In this document: positions 8,825 to 17,871 of the stretch, piece by piece | Layout of the letters: each line of letters begins with the position of its first letter | Position numbering within the stretch: the stretch's first letter is position 1 | Source of the DNA: Moraxella atlantae NBRC 14588 | GTDB taxonomy: Bacteria; Pseudomonadota; Gammaproteobacteria; Pseudomonadales; Moraxellaceae | Length of the DNA stretch: 32,736 bases | Direction: 5' to 3' | Assembly: GCF_001591265.1 (NCBI RefSeq) | Contig: NZ_BCUL01000016.1 | Coordinates: forward strand, 1-32,736 | The notes under the pieces: generated by a model | What the model was told of the DNA's origin: nothing | Database searches by the model: none | What the model saw: the letters and a program-made list of their open reading frames with translations, nothing else | Translations under genes and position numbers: made by a program

Positions 8825-9999
8825 GCTCGCCAATGAGCCCACAAGCGTCACCGTTGTTGTCAAACCAACGCTTTAGTCAGCAACATGGCATGGCATTGCT
8901 AACCGTGCTGTTGTTGGTCGTTGCCATCACCATTATTGCAGGTAGTATGTTGGCGCGTCAGCGGTTGTTGCTGCGTGAATACGCACTGACACAAGACCAA
9001 ACCCAACTGCGCGAGATGGCATTACTTGGTGAAGGCATGGCGCAGCAAATTTTGCAACAAGACAACCAAGTCAATACCACCGACAGCCTACAAGACAACT
9101 GGGCAAAACCCATCAGCGCCCCTGCTTTTGCTGGCGGTCAGCTACAAGTGCAAATCACCGATGCCACCAGTCGTTTTAACCTTAATAATCTCTACCACGA
9201 CGGCAAACCTGATCCACTAGCGGTCGCGTATTTGCAAGCCTTACTGCTGCATGTCGGGCTAGAACCTAGCATCGCCAATGCCGCACTGGACTGGCAAGAT
9301 CCCGACAACCAACCCACACCCGATGGGGGGGCAGAAGCCGAATATTACCAAACGTTGGGCAGTACCCGCGTCGCGCCAATCAGCAACCAGCCGTTTCATA
9401 CGGTTGATGAGCTACGCTTTGTGCGTGGGATGGATGGGCAAAAACTGGCGGTGATTGCGCCGTATTTGACCGCGCAACCGTTTTATACACCCATCAACGT
9501 CAATACCGCCGAGCCTGTGCTGATACAAATCGCACCGATTGCCGCCGCGTTAAGCAAAACCAGCAGCCAACAGCAGCAAGCCAACACCCAAGCCGCAGCC
9601 ACTAGCCCAAGCACTGCCGATATTACCCCTGCCACCCTTGCCCTTGATGCCCAAGCCGTGAACGCATGGGCAAATACCCGTCGCAACACGCCAGCGCTTG
9701 AGAGCGTCAGCCAGTTTTGGGCATTGCCGATGTTTGGGCAAAATCAAGACTTATCGCGCCTAGCGGCATTGTTTGATGTACAAAGCCGTGCGTTTGATGT
9801 CACCGTGACCGCCGAGCAAGACGGCAAGCAGCGTATACTGCAAAGCACCTTGGCAAAAGTTGACGAACCAAGCAATAACTTTAACCCAAATTTCGCCAGC
9901 AATGCGCCCAATTTAGCACCAACGCCTAAAGTCATTGTCGCGTTTAACCGCCGCTTTGTGCCAAGCGTTGCCTCAACCTACGCTAACCAAACTAACTAA
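8821..9999 (+). CDS. gspK: Type II secretion system minor pseudopilin GspK
   Basis: Large minor pseudopilin of 392 residues that caps the pseudopilus tip. The start is set at 8821, where the ATGA overlap with the gspJ stop continues the operon pattern; the frame is open further upstream, but that part lies inside gspJ. The leader QQHG/MALLTVLLLVVAI has no Glu at +5, the hallmark of GspK. The periplasmic part shows the SAM-like helical region (SRFNLNNLY, LDWQDPDNQPTPDGGAE, INVNTAEP). A Gln/Ala/Thr-rich low-complexity loop (about residues 245-275) follows the NVNTAEP segment and is unusual. The remaining gsp genes are not in this window, as expected where T2SS loci are dispersed. Confidence 0.92.
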   Translation: MSSPMSPQASPLLSNQRFSQQHGMALLTVLLLVVAITIIAGSMLARQRLLLREYALTQDQTQLREMALLGEGMAQQILQQDNQVNTTDSLQDNWAKPISAPAFAGGQLQVQITDATSRFNLNNLYHDGKPDPLAVAYLQALLLHVGLEPSIANAALDWQDPDNQPTPDGGAEAEYYQTLGSTRVAPISNQPFHTVDELRFVRGMDGQKLAVIAPYLTAQPFYTPINVNTAEPVLIQIAPIAAALSKTSSQQQQANTQAAATSPSTADITPATLALDAQAVNAWANTRRNTPALESVSQFWALPMFGQNQDLSRLAALFDVQSRAFDVTVTAEQDGKQRILQSTLAKVDEPSNNFNPNFASNAPNLAPTPKVIVAFNRRFVPSVASTYANQTN

Positions 10000-10015
10000 A
10001 GCAAACTTGACCCAT

Positions 10016-10055
10016 AAAAAAAACCATCTATCAAAAATAAGGGGATGATAGATGG
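10016..10055 (-). terminator. Rho-independent terminator downstream of ssrS
   Basis: Read on the minus strand: CCATCTATCA (10055-10046), loop of 12, TGATAGATGG (10033-10024), then eight T residues (10023-10016). The stem is a perfect 10 bp. The T tract is only on the minus-strand side, so it ends leftward transcription from the 6S RNA and shields gspK, whose stop is 17 bases away. Confidence 0.85.
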
Positions 10056-10089
10056 CGAAAAAGTCAATTTAGGCGTAAAGCGAAAAAAT

Positions 10090-10274
10090 ACAGCTCCAGA
10101 GTACCGCTGTCTATGTGAACCCATGAACTGAAACGTTCAGGGTGGGTATGGCAACCGCTCTACAGGCTTCCTGATTCATCCAAAGATGCAGGCTTGCACA
10201 CCAAGCGGATAGATCGCATACCCTAAAGTATATTATCAGCTCAGGTAATGCATAAACTGGCGAATACTCCAGAT
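10090..10274 (-). ncRNA. ssrS: 6S RNA (ssrS)
   Basis: Regulatory RNA of about 185 bases that mimics an open promoter and sequesters sigma-70 RNA polymerase in stationary phase. Read on the minus strand, landmarks recalled from E. coli 6S occur in order: CCTGAGCTGATA (10245-10234), GCTTGGTGTGCAAGC, GGAAGCCTGTAGAGCGG, and the 3' segment CCCTGAACGTTTCAGTTCAT followed by GGGTT (about 10142-10119) and GACAGCGGTACTCTGGAG. The ends pair: bases 10273-10263 (TCTGGAGTATT) with the 3' GGTACTCTGGA, closing the long rod. A near-perfect promoter lies just upstream and a terminator downstream. No ygfA-like gene follows it, unlike in enterics. A 74-residue open frame across this region is not a gene. Confidence 0.92.
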
Positions 10275-10280
10275 GGTCAG

Positions 10281-10309
10281 ATTGTAACACAAACCCAAGC
10301 CGCACGCAA
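10281..10309 (-). promoter_or_regulatory. Promoter of ssrS
   Basis: On the minus strand TTGCGT (10309-10304), 17 bases, TACAAT (10286-10281). The expected start, about 7 bases downstream near 10274, coincides with the 5' end of the 6S closing stem. Confidence 0.8.
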
Positions 10310-10351
10310 AAAATCCATTTGCAAATTGCTAACACGCCAAGCCTATCAGCT

Positions 10352-10362
10352 TATGCTATAAT
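10352..10362 (+). promoter_or_regulatory. Candidate extended -10 promoter of gpmI
   Basis: TATGCTATAAT holds a perfect TATAAT (10357-10362) preceded by the TGn extension. No good -35 hexamer is present at the right distance, which extended -10 promoters tolerate. It lies 54 bases before the gpmI ATG and is divergent from the ssrS promoter. Confidence 0.55.
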
Positions 10363-10416
10363 TTAGCCAGTTTTTTACTGATTCTTATGAATGATCACAA
10401 CACTTGAGAATGTCCT

Positions 10417-12036
10417 ATGAGCATGGCTCCATCGACCACTGACAAAAAAATTCCGTATGTACTGATGATTTTAGACGGTTTTGGACATCGTGTGGATACG
10501 CGTGATAACGCCATCGCCGCCGCACATACCCCGTATTTGGATCAAATTTATCAGACTTATCCTCATGGCTTGATCTCAGGCTCAGGTGAGGACGTTGGCT
10601 TGCCTGAGGGGCAATTTGGCAATTCAGAAGTCGGGCATATGAACTTGGGCGCAGGGCGGATTTTGTACCAAGATTCAACGCGTATTCATCAGCAAATCAG
10701 AAACGGCGAATTTTTTCATAATCCCGTGTTGGTTGAGGCAGTCACCGCTGCCAATGCCCATCACGGGCGCGTGCATGTGATGGGCTTGTTGTCAGATGGT
10801 GGTGTGCATGCCCACCAAGACCACATCGTGGCGATGTGCGAGCTTGCCTTGCAGCAGGGCGCAAAACAGGTGTTGGTGCATGCGTTTTTGGATGGACGCG
10901 ACACACCACCAAAAAGTGCTGACAAATACCTTGGCGAATTTGCTATCGCCATTGCCGCGCTCAACCAACGGTACAACACAGGCAATGTTGCTGTGGTAAG
11001 CTTGATTGGACGCTATTTTGCCATGGATCGCGATAAACGTTGGGAGCGCGTGCAGCAGGCGTATGATCTGCTCACACAAGCCAAAGCCGTGCACAGCGCA
11101 GATACCGCTGAAGCAGGTTTAGCAACAGCGTATGCAGCAGGCGAAACCGATGAGTTTGTCCAAGCCACACGCATTGATGTGCCCAATCAATCAGCTGAAT
11201 TTGGCGCGATCCAAGACGGTGACAGCGTTGTGTTTATGAACTTTCGCGCTGATCGAGCACGCCAATTGACCGCTGCTTTAACAGATCCTAAGTTCAACGG
11301 CTTTAGCCGCGCGCGTACACCAACACTTGCCCGCTTTGTCATGCTGACGCGGTATTCCGATGACTTGGCAGCACAAGACATCAGCCAAGTGGCATTTTTA
11401 CCCACGTCATTGGACAACACTTTGGGCGAATACTTACAAAAATTGGGTAAAACCCAGCTACGCATTGCTGAAACCGAAAAATACGCCCACGTGACGTTTT
11501 TCTTTAGCGGTGGGCGAGAAGCCGAATATAGCGGTGAGACACGGATTTTGGTACCGTCGCCCGATGTGGCGACTTATGATTTAAAGCCTGAAATGAGCGC
11601 GTATGAAGTAACCGAGCAGTTAAAAGCTGCGATTGAATCGGGCAAATACGATGTGTTGGTGGTGAACTATGCCAACGGCGATATGGTCGGGCATACAGGT
11701 GTGTTTGACGCGGCGGTCAAAGCAGTTGAAACGCTCGATCACTGCGTGCATACCATCAGCGAGGCAGTACTGGCAGCCGATGGGCATTTGCTGATCACCG
11801 CTGATCATGGTAACGTTGAGCAAATGCAGGACTATGACAGCGGACAAGTACATACCCAGCACACCACCGAGCTTGTGCCATTGATTTATATCAATCAACA
11901 CGCGACGCCTGCCAATACCCAAATCCGTGCCAACGGACGTCTGTCCGATGTTGCTCCGACAATTTTGGACTTGATGGGTGTTCCCAAGCCTGAAGAGATG
12001 ACAGGAGAAAGCTTATTGGTGCGTACTGATTCGTGA
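10417..12036 (+). CDS. gpmI: 2,3-bisphosphoglycerate-independent phosphoglycerate mutase
   Basis: Glycolytic/gluconeogenic enzyme interconverting 3- and 2-phosphoglycerate in the cytoplasm through a phosphoserine intermediate and two Mn ions. The 539 residues are slightly above the usual 510-515. Alkaline-phosphatase-superfamily motifs are intact: ILDGFGHR with Asp20, catalytic Ser70 in [26 protein letters not shown] (His131 region), FLDGRDTPP, and [11 protein letters not shown] with Asp463-His464. The ATG at 10417 has only a weak ribosome-binding site (GAGAA); Met3 is an alternative start. The gene appears to be transcribed from the extended -10 promoter upstream and is followed 80 bases later by ctpA, possibly cotranscribed. 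Confidence 0.97.
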   Translation: MSMAPSTTDKKIPYVLMILDGFGHRVDTRDNAIAAAHTPYLDQIYQTYPHGLISGSGEDVGLPEGQFGNSEVGHMNLGAGRILYQDSTRIHQQIRNGEFFHNPVLVEAVTAANAHHGRVHVMGLLSDGGVHAHQDHIVAMCELALQQGAKQVLVHAFLDGRDTPPKSADKYLGEFAIAIAALNQRYNTGNVAVVSLIGRYFAMDRDKRWERVQQAYDLLTQAKAVHSADTAEAGLATAYAAGETDEFVQATRIDVPNQSAEFGAIQDGDSVVFMNFRADRARQLTAALTDPKFNGFSRARTPTLARFVMLTRYSDDLAAQDISQVAFLPTSLDNTLGEYLQKLGKTQLRIAETEKYAHVTFFFSGGREAEYSGETRILVPSPDVATYDLKPEMSAYEVTEQLKAAIESGKYDVLVVNYANGDMVGHTGVFDAAVKAVETLDHCVHTISEAVLAADGHLLITADHGNVEQMQDYDSGQVHTQHTTELVPLIYINQHATPANTQIRANGRLSDVAPTILDLMGVPKPEEMTGESLLVRTDS

Positions 12037-12116
12037 CTATCCTAACAACCATGACAACGCTTAAAAAAAAGCGTTTAAACTAAATTGTAGTTCAATATCG
12101 CCCAAGCCAACGTTGA

Positions 12117-13697
12117 GTGCCGTTTGTGAAGCCCAGTCAAACCAACCTTGTGTATCAACCTAACCGTGTTGTAAGTCAGTCAAATGCCGTGCGCTTATCA
12201 GTGTTGGCATTGGCACTTGGCGTCTTACTTGGTGGGGTGTGGGTAGCAACGGCGCAGGCACGACCCAATACCCCCTCTTTTAATGCGTCCACCGACACAG
12301 CCACCGCGAAAACTGCCACCAAATCACCACAAGCAGGTACACAAAAAAGCGTCAAGCTCAACGATGCGGTGGTTGATGCTATCAACATACAAGCCAGTAC
12401 GCCGCAGCCGCTGCCAACAGGTGCGCCAACGCGCTATGATGTAACAGGTGAGGACATGGCAGGTTCTGGCGATGAAATGGACGGCGGCGATGTAGAAGTA
12501 CCTAATGCTCAAATGGGCGATATCAATGCGCCCAATAGCATTCCTTCTGCCAGCTTACCGATGGACGCCAGTGTGCCCGACATAGGCGCGACGGGCAATG
12601 TTGCCTTAGGCGCGATTGCACCGACCACAGTGGCGAAGTTTGTTAAAGTCGTGGATACCATTCGCCAGCAGTATGTGCGCAGCACAAGCGATGAAGGTAT
12701 TTTCGCCGATGCCATTGATGGCATGCTGACAGGGCTAGACCCGTATTCAGAATACCTTGACGCGCAGGCGTTTGATAATTTACGCCTGTTCACCGATGGT
12801 GATGTGGGTAGCATCGGCGTGACGGCGCGTTTTCATCCTGATGACAAAATGTGGGTATTTGATGAGGTCTTACCCAATTCACCTGCTGCGCGCGCAGGTA
12901 TTTTACGCAATTTTTATTTGCACCAAATCAACGACATAAAGCTCAGCGATGAGCAAACCCAACAGGATATTGACCAACTGTTATCGGGTATTGCAGGCTC
13001 TCAGGTGCGTCTTGTTGTGTCGGACAAAGGACGGCGCAAGCACACCGTGACCGTGCAGCGCAGTCTGGTTCAGCAGCAGCCGATTGCCGCGCAATGGATT
13101 GATGGGGTAGCAGTGGTGCACATTCCTGTGTTTCAAAATACCACAGGGCAGCAGCTGATGGCAGCACTGGCAAATCTGCCGCAACCATTTAGCGCGTTGG
13201 TGATTGATATTCGCAACAATCCAGGTGGTGTATTATCCGCCGCCAGCGACGTTGCCAGCTTGTTTATGCAAGATAAACCTGTCGTACAGGTGCATAAGCA
13301 GCAACAATTACAAGAACAAGTCATGACCCATGGGCAAGTGCAGTTTGCCGATATGCCGCTTGTGATTGTGCAAAATCGTTACTCCGCTTCTGCCGCCGAG
13401 GTGCTTGCCAGCAGCTTGCAAGAAAATGCCCGCGCGACAATCTTTGGTGAAACCAGTTATGGCAAGGGTTCAATTCAAAGTATCGTGCCACTCGGCGACA
13501 ATACGGCAGTTAAACTCACCGTTGCGCATTATTATTCAGGACAAGGCAAAAAAATTGATGGTGTGGGAGTAAAACCCGATATTGCCTTAACAAGTGCAGA
13601 AACCGACTGGCAAACACAGGTGCTAGATTGGCTCAAACAGCAAAAACCAACCAAAGTTTACCGCGTGCAAATACCTGTTGCACCGCAGCAGTTTTAA
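12117..13697 (+). CDS. ctpA: S41-family C-terminal processing peptidase (CtpA)
   Basis: Periplasmic PDZ serine protease of 526 residues that trims the C-termini of exported proteins. An N-terminal hydrophobic segment (about 25-47, ending TAQA) is a signal peptide or anchor. A low-complexity Thr/Ala/Pro/Asp-rich stretch (48-165) is longer than usual. A PDZ domain follows (about 228-315: DVGSIGVTARF, LPNSPAARAGI). The protease core has DIRNNPGGVL, Ser425 in RYSASAAEV and Lys450 in SYGKGSIQ; the 25-residue Ser-Lys spacing matches known C-terminal processing peptidases. The start is a GTG at 12117; another GTG at 12126 is possible. Neighbour gpmI lies 80 bases upstream. In known organisms CtpA controls peptidoglycan hydrolases; that role here is inferred. 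Confidence 0.93.
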   Translation: MPFVKPSQTNLVYQPNRVVSQSNAVRLSVLALALGVLLGGVWVATAQARPNTPSFNASTDTATAKTATKSPQAGTQKSVKLNDAVVDAINIQASTPQPLPTGAPTRYDVTGEDMAGSGDEMDGGDVEVPNAQMGDINAPNSIPSASLPMDASVPDIGATGNVALGAIAPTTVAKFVKVVDTIRQQYVRSTSDEGIFADAIDGMLTGLDPYSEYLDAQAFDNLRLFTDGDVGSIGVTARFHPDDKMWVFDEVLPNSPAARAGILRNFYLHQINDIKLSDEQTQQDIDQLLSGIAGSQVRLVVSDKGRRKHTVTVQRSLVQQQPIAAQWIDGVAVVHIPVFQNTTGQQLMAALANLPQPFSALVIDIRNNPGGVLSAASDVASLFMQDKPVVQVHKQQQLQEQVMTHGQVQFADMPLVIVQNRYSASAAEVLASSLQENARATIFGETSYGKGSIQSIVPLGDNTAVKLTVAHYYSGQGKKIDGVGVKPDIALTSAETDWQTQVLDWLKQQKPTKVYRVQIPVAPQQF

Positions 13698-13795
13698 AAT
13701 AGCCAAAACCGCGCCTAATCAATTGTTTTTGCACCATTGTTTTGGCAAAAATTAGCCCAATTATTGTTTGCATCCTATCACATAAAAGGCAAACT

Positions 13796-15175
13796 ATGAC
13801 GTTATTGATGACGATTTTGGCGGCGATTGTTGTGCTTGGGCCTTTGGTCGCGCTGCATGAATGGGGGCATTACATCGTCGCCCGATTGTGTGGGGTCAAA
13901 GTGCTGACCTACTCCATCGGTTTTGGCCCTAAACTCATCAGTTGGACAAGCCGCAAAACAGGCATTAACTACGCGCTGTCGGCGCTGCCACTGGGCGGCT
14001 ATGTCAAAATGCTAGATGAGCGCGAAGGCGAGGTTGCCGCGCATGAGCGGCATTTGGCGTTTAACAACCAAACGCCGCTTAAAAAAATCGCCGTGGTTGC
14101 GGCAGGTCCGTTGATGAACCTATTGATAGCCATGTTGCTATTTTGGGTGATTTTACTGGTACCCAAAACCATGCTGGCGACCAAAATCGGTAGCATCGCG
14201 CCCAATACACCTGCCAGCCATGCCGCGTTAGCCGTTGGCGATGAAATCACCGCCATTGACCAAACGCGTGTGCAAAACTGGCAGGACATCAACTTTGCCT
14301 TAGCAGACCGTATGGGTGAGACGGGCAAGATCGTTTTGACGGTCAATAACGCACAGGGGACGCATGACGTTGACGTGCCCATCACGCGATTTTTGCAAGC
14401 CGAAAATAACCATGACAAGCAGGCTGCCGAATCACCGATTGATGGCTTTGGCGCGATCCCATGGCAGCCTAAAATCACGCCTGTAATCCAAGCGATCATG
14501 CCTGATAGTGCCGCAGCGCGCCAAGGGCTACAGGTCGGCGACACCATCACGGCGGTCAATGGTCAGCCGATTGATGACTGGCTAAGCTTTGCCAACATTG
14601 TGCGCCAAAATCCCGAAACCTTGCTTCACATCACCGTCATGCGTGATATGCAGCCTGTGACGCTCCAAATCATGCCACAGGGCAAAAAAGATGTCATGGG
14701 CAATCGCGTTGGACAAATTGGCGCACAAGCAAAAACTGGCAATATACAAATTCCTGCCGAATACCAACAAACCGTGCGCTATACCCCTGTACAGGCGGCA
14801 GGCAAAGCAGTCACCCAAATGGCGGATTTAAGCCTGATGACGCTCAAATTCATGGGTAAAATGCTCACAGGGCAAATTGGCGTTGAAAACCTATCAGGTC
14901 CGATCACCATTGCCAAAGTGGCGCACCAAAGTTTTGGTATTAACTGGCAGGCGGTACTATCGTTCATGGCGGTGGTGAGCTTAAGCCTTGCCGTGCTCAA
15001 CTTGTTACCCATTCCTGTGCTTGACGGTGGACACATCGTGCTGTACGCCTATGAAGCAGTATTTGGTAAGCCCATGCCCGAGCGCGTACAGGCGATTGGC
15101 ATGAATATCGGTTTGGTGCTATTGGGTGGTTTTATGATTTTGGCAATCAGTAATGACATCAGTCGATTGTTTTAA
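13796..15175 (+). CDS. rseP: RIP metalloprotease RseP (site-2 protease)
   Basis: Intramembrane zinc protease of the inner membrane that, in relatives, cleaves the anti-sigma factor RseA after DegS to release sigma-E. The ATG at 13796 is chosen because AAAAGG lies 6 bases upstream and HEWGH then falls at 21-25, as in E. coli RseP; a longer TTG-started frame is unlikely. The protein is 459 residues. It has the zinc motif HEWGH in the first transmembrane helix, two tandem PDZ domains (about 115-300, with NTPASHAAL and GLQVGDTITAVNGQPI), and the second metal motif LPIPVLDGGH with Asp410 near the C-terminus. It precedes bamA as in many proteobacteria, but uppS, cdsA and dxr are not upstream; ctpA is. 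Confidence 0.96.
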   Translation: MTLLMTILAAIVVLGPLVALHEWGHYIVARLCGVKVLTYSIGFGPKLISWTSRKTGINYALSALPLGGYVKMLDEREGEVAAHERHLAFNNQTPLKKIAVVAAGPLMNLLIAMLLFWVILLVPKTMLATKIGSIAPNTPASHAALAVGDEITAIDQTRVQNWQDINFALADRMGETGKIVLTVNNAQGTHDVDVPITRFLQAENNHDKQAAESPIDGFGAIPWQPKITPVIQAIMPDSAAARQGLQVGDTITAVNGQPIDDWLSFANIVRQNPETLLHITVMRDMQPVTLQIMPQGKKDVMGNRVGQIGAQAKTGNIQIPAEYQQTVRYTPVQAAGKAVTQMADLSLMTLKFMGKMLTGQIGVENLSGPITIAKVAHQSFGINWQAVLSFMAVVSLSLAVLNLLPIPVLDGGHIVLYAYEAVFGKPMPERVQAIGMNIGLVLLGGFMILAISNDISRLF

Positions 15176-15197
15176 TTGATTCAATCGGTTTGTATGA

Positions 15198-15230
15198 AGC
15201 CGCAGCGTTGCCAAGCATTGCGGTTTTTTT
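15198..15230 (+). terminator. Rho-independent terminator after rseP
   Basis: AGCCGCA (15198-15204) pairs with TGCGGTT (15219-15225) with one G-T pair, and a T tract runs to 15230. It separates rseP from bamA. Confidence 0.65.
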
Positions 15231-15267
15231 GATTCGTGTAGCTAACTTTAGCGACAAATTTACCCGA

Positions 15268-15286
15268 ACGTACAAATTGCGTACGT
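15268..15286. repeat. Inverted repeat upstream of the bamA promoter
   Basis: ACGTAC (15268-15273) and GTACGT (15281-15286) form a perfect 6-bp inverted repeat with a 7-base spacer. It lies 17 bases upstream of the bamA -35 box, so it could be a regulator-binding site. No function is known. Confidence 0.5.
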
Positions 15287-15302
15287 GGCTTGCGATTTTT
15301 CG

Positions 15303-15331
15303 GTGACAAAGTTAAGCGTTATTGTTATCAT
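15303..15331 (+). promoter_or_regulatory. Promoter of the bamA-skp-lpxD operon
   Basis: GTGACA (15303-15308), a 17-base spacer, TATCAT (15326-15331): 5/6 matches to both sigma-70 hexamers. The predicted transcript start near 15338 lies after the alternative upstream bamA start at 15322 and so supports the ATG at 15415. No sigma-E type GGAACTT/TCTGA pair was seen. Confidence 0.65.
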
Positions 15332-15414
15332 GGTACGCCAAAATATCGAGCCCTCATGCTACATGGTGGGCGGTAAGCCCAACGCACAAGTCGGGCAATG
15401 AAGTGGAACAGCGT

Positions 15415-17820
15415 ATGCGAAATTCAGCGTTATTTTTTCTAGCACCGTTGGCAATCGTTGCCCAACACGCCCACGCGGCGGATTTTGTCGCCTCAAGCGT
15501 GCAAGTTGTCGGCTTAAGCCGTCTTACACCTGACAATATCTATCCGCTGCTTGACGTCAGCGCAGGCGAGACTGCCACCGAAGATAATATTGCCCAAAGC
15601 ATCAATGCGCTGTATGAAACGGGTAATTTTTCTGACGTTAAGGCCGAACAAATTGGTAATAATCTAGTATTTACGGTCAAAGAACGCCCGATTATCGCCA
15701 GTATTGATGTAGATGGCAATAAGATGGTGCCCAAAGAGGCATTGATGGACGGGCTTAAGCGCATTGGCGTGATTGAAGGCAATCCGCTCAAGCAATCCAC
15801 CATTGAGCAGCTGACCAATGAGCTAAAACAGCAGTACAACCAGCAAGGCTATTACAACAGTGACATCACCGTCACCCAAACACCGCTTGATAACAACCGC
15901 GTCGCGCTCAAATTTCAGTTTAATGAGGGCAAGCCTGCGCGCGTTGTTGATATCAACATCATCGGCAACCAATACTTTAGCGATAAAGACATTGAAGATG
16001 CCATGAGCATCAAACAAAAGCCGTGGTACAATGTGTTTAGTAAATCCGACCGCTATGCGCGCGAAAAACTTGCCGCAAGCCTTGAGGGCGTGACCGCGCT
16101 GTATCAAAACGCAGGTTTTGTCAATTTTAGTATCAATGATGCCATTCTTAACATCAGCCCCGAAAAAGATAAAATTTATATCGAGCTTAATCTTAGCGAA
16201 GGTGAACAATACAAATTTGGTAAAATCAACTTTTTGGGCAATCCTAACTACGACATGGCGCAACTACAAAAACAAGTCGCCTTTAAGCCCAATGATCGCT
16301 ACTCACAACAGCAAATTACCACCACCGTTGAAAATCTAACCGCTATGTATGGCGCAGATGGCTATTATTTTGCCCAAGTGCGCCCTGTGCCGCATATCAA
16401 TGAAGAGACCAAAACCGTTGATATAGATTTTTTCATTGACCCTGTACGCCCCGTATATGTGCGTCGTATCAATTTTACGGGCAATACCAAAACCGATGAT
16501 GAGGTATTGCGCCGTGAGATGCGTCAGCTTGAAGGTGCGCTAGCGTCGAATGAAAAAATCCAGCTATCGCGCACACGCCTGATGCGGACAGGCTTTTTTA
16601 AGACCGTTAATGTTGATGTCAAACCTGTGCCCAATACCCCCGACCAAGTCGATATCAATATCGCTGTTGAAGAGCAGCCCTCGGGCTCAGTGACGGTGGC
16701 AGCAGGTTATTCACAAAGTGGCGGTGTGACGTTTCAGGCAGGTTTGAGCCAATCAAACTTCATGGGCACAGGTAACCGCGTCAATATTCAGCTATCACGC
16801 TCAGAAACCGTTGATAACTATAGCGTTGGCTACACCAATCCGTACTTTACCGCCGATGGCGTGTCGCAAAGTGGGTCAGCGTACTACCGTAAAACCAAAT
16901 ACGACAATAAAAATATTTCAAACTACGTCACCGACTCATACGGCTTGCGCCTTGGTGTGGGATACCCAATTGATGAAACCAAAAGCCTAAGTGCAGGGCT
17001 AACGCTTGATCGTACCAAAATCCAAGGCGGTCGCTATTTGGCGGTGTCCAACTACCAATATTTGGTCGATGAAGGCAAGCTTGACAAACGCTTAGACAGT
17101 GACGGCATTCCAAGCTTTAGCGCGCCGTTTAAAACCGCCAGCTTAGATTTGGGTTGGAACTGGAATACCTTAGACCGAGGCGTATTCCCGACCAAAGGTA
17201 TGTCGCATGATGTCAATTTAAGCTTAGCATTTGGTGATGTCGATTACCAAAAAATCGTCTATAACGGCAACTACTATCACCCGTTTTATAAAAATACCGT
17301 GCTGCGCGGCTATACCAAGCTAGGCTATGGCAATGATTTGCCGTTTTGGGAAAACTTCTTTGCTGGCGGCTATGGCTCAGTTCGTGGCTTTGAAAACGGC
17401 ACATTAGGTCCAACCAGTCCGCGCTATTACGTTGCCCAAAATTACAACGGGCAAGACCCATACCCCGAGGAAGTCGGTGGCAACGCAATGGCACAGTTTG
17501 GGCTTGAGCTGGTTTTACCTACCCCCAGCAAAGCTGACTGGGCAAGCCAAGTGCGTCCTGTCTTGTTTGTTGAGGGCGGGCAAGTGTTTGACACCACCGA
17601 CCGCTATAACAAAACCATCAACATCACCGACGCCGATGGTAACACCGTCAAAACCAAGCTGCTTAATGACAAGGATGAAGACTTACGCTTTAGCGCAGGT
17701 GTGGGCATGACGTGGATTACGCCGATTGGTCCAATTTCAATCAGCTACGCCAGACCGTTGAACAAGAAAAAATACGACCGCGTGGATAACGTCCAATTTG
17801 AGATCGGACGCTTGTTCTAA
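15415..17820 (+). CDS. bamA: Outer membrane protein assembly factor BamA
   Basis: Essential outer-membrane Omp85 protein that folds and inserts beta-barrel proteins. With the ATG at 15415 it is 801 residues with a clean signal peptide (MRNSALFFLAPLAIVAQHAHA). Five periplasmic POTRA domains follow (about 23-420), then a C-terminal 16-strand barrel. The barrel carries the conserved loop-6 VRGF motif at 656-659 and ends with Phe (EIGRLF), the usual barrel-terminal signal. The frame is open upstream to 15322, but those residues precede or overlap the predicted promoter. The weak ribosome-binding site AGTGGA lies about 8 bases upstream; a GTG at 15403 is an alternative. It is followed by skp, lpxD, fabZ and lpxA, the classic envelope-biogenesis cluster. 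Confidence 0.97.
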   Translation: MRNSALFFLAPLAIVAQHAHAADFVASSVQVVGLSRLTPDNIYPLLDVSAGETATEDNIAQSINALYETGNFSDVKAEQIGNNLVFTVKERPIIASIDVDGNKMVPKEALMDGLKRIGVIEGNPLKQSTIEQLTNELKQQYNQQGYYNSDITVTQTPLDNNRVALKFQFNEGKPARVVDINIIGNQYFSDKDIEDAMSIKQKPWYNVFSKSDRYAREKLAASLEGVTALYQNAGFVNFSINDAILNISPEKDKIYIELNLSEGEQYKFGKINFLGNPNYDMAQLQKQVAFKPNDRYSQQQITTTVENLTAMYGADGYYFAQVRPVPHINEETKTVDIDFFIDPVRPVYVRRINFTGNTKTDDEVLRREMRQLEGALASNEKIQLSRTRLMRTGFFKTVNVDVKPVPNTPDQVDINIAVEEQPSGSVTVAAGYSQSGGVTFQAGLSQSNFMGTGNRVNIQLSRSETVDNYSVGYTNPYFTADGVSQSGSAYYRKTKYDNKNISNYVTDSYGLRLGVGYPIDETKSLSAGLTLDRTKIQGGRYLAVSNYQYLVDEGKLDKRLDSDGIPSFSAPFKTASLDLGWNWNTLDRGVFPTKGMSHDVNLSLAFGDVDYQKIVYNGNYYHPFYKNTVLRGYTKLGYGNDLPFWENFFAGGYGSVRGFENGTLGPTSPRYYVAQNYNGQDPYPEEVGGNAMAQFGLELVLPTPSKADWASQVRPVLFVEGGQVFDTTDRYNKTINITDADGNTVKTKLLNDKDEDLRFSAGVGMTWITPIGPISISYARPLNKKKYDRVDNVQFEIGRLF

Positions 17821-17849
17821 ATTGGATCAATCAAACAGACCGTAAAATT

Positions 17850-17861
17850 TCGAAGCTTCGA
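17850..17861. repeat. 12-bp perfect palindrome between bamA and skp
   Basis: TCGAAGCTTCGA is its own reverse complement. It sits 10 bases before the skp start, in the position where a ribosome-binding site would be expected. No T tract follows, so it is not a terminator; it could shape translation of skp. Confidence 0.45.
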
Positions 17862-17871
17862 GTACAGTAAA

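Noticed and set aside
10111-10335. 74-residue minus-strand open frame
   Set aside because: It lies across the 6S RNA and its promoter; the sequence conservation and folding are those of an RNA gene.
12056-12075. AACGCTT/AAGCGTT hairpin between gpmI and ctpA as a terminator
   Set aside because: No T tract follows the stem, so termination cannot be claimed.
13999-14559. 186-residue open frame antisense to rseP
   Set aside because: Long only because of codon bias in rseP; Ser/Ala/Arg/Cys-rich composition, no motif, no ribosome-binding site.
15322-15414. Longer bamA N-terminus from a TTG at 15322
   Set aside because: It would start before the predicted promoter's transcript start and would bury the signal peptide that begins cleanly at ATG 15415.
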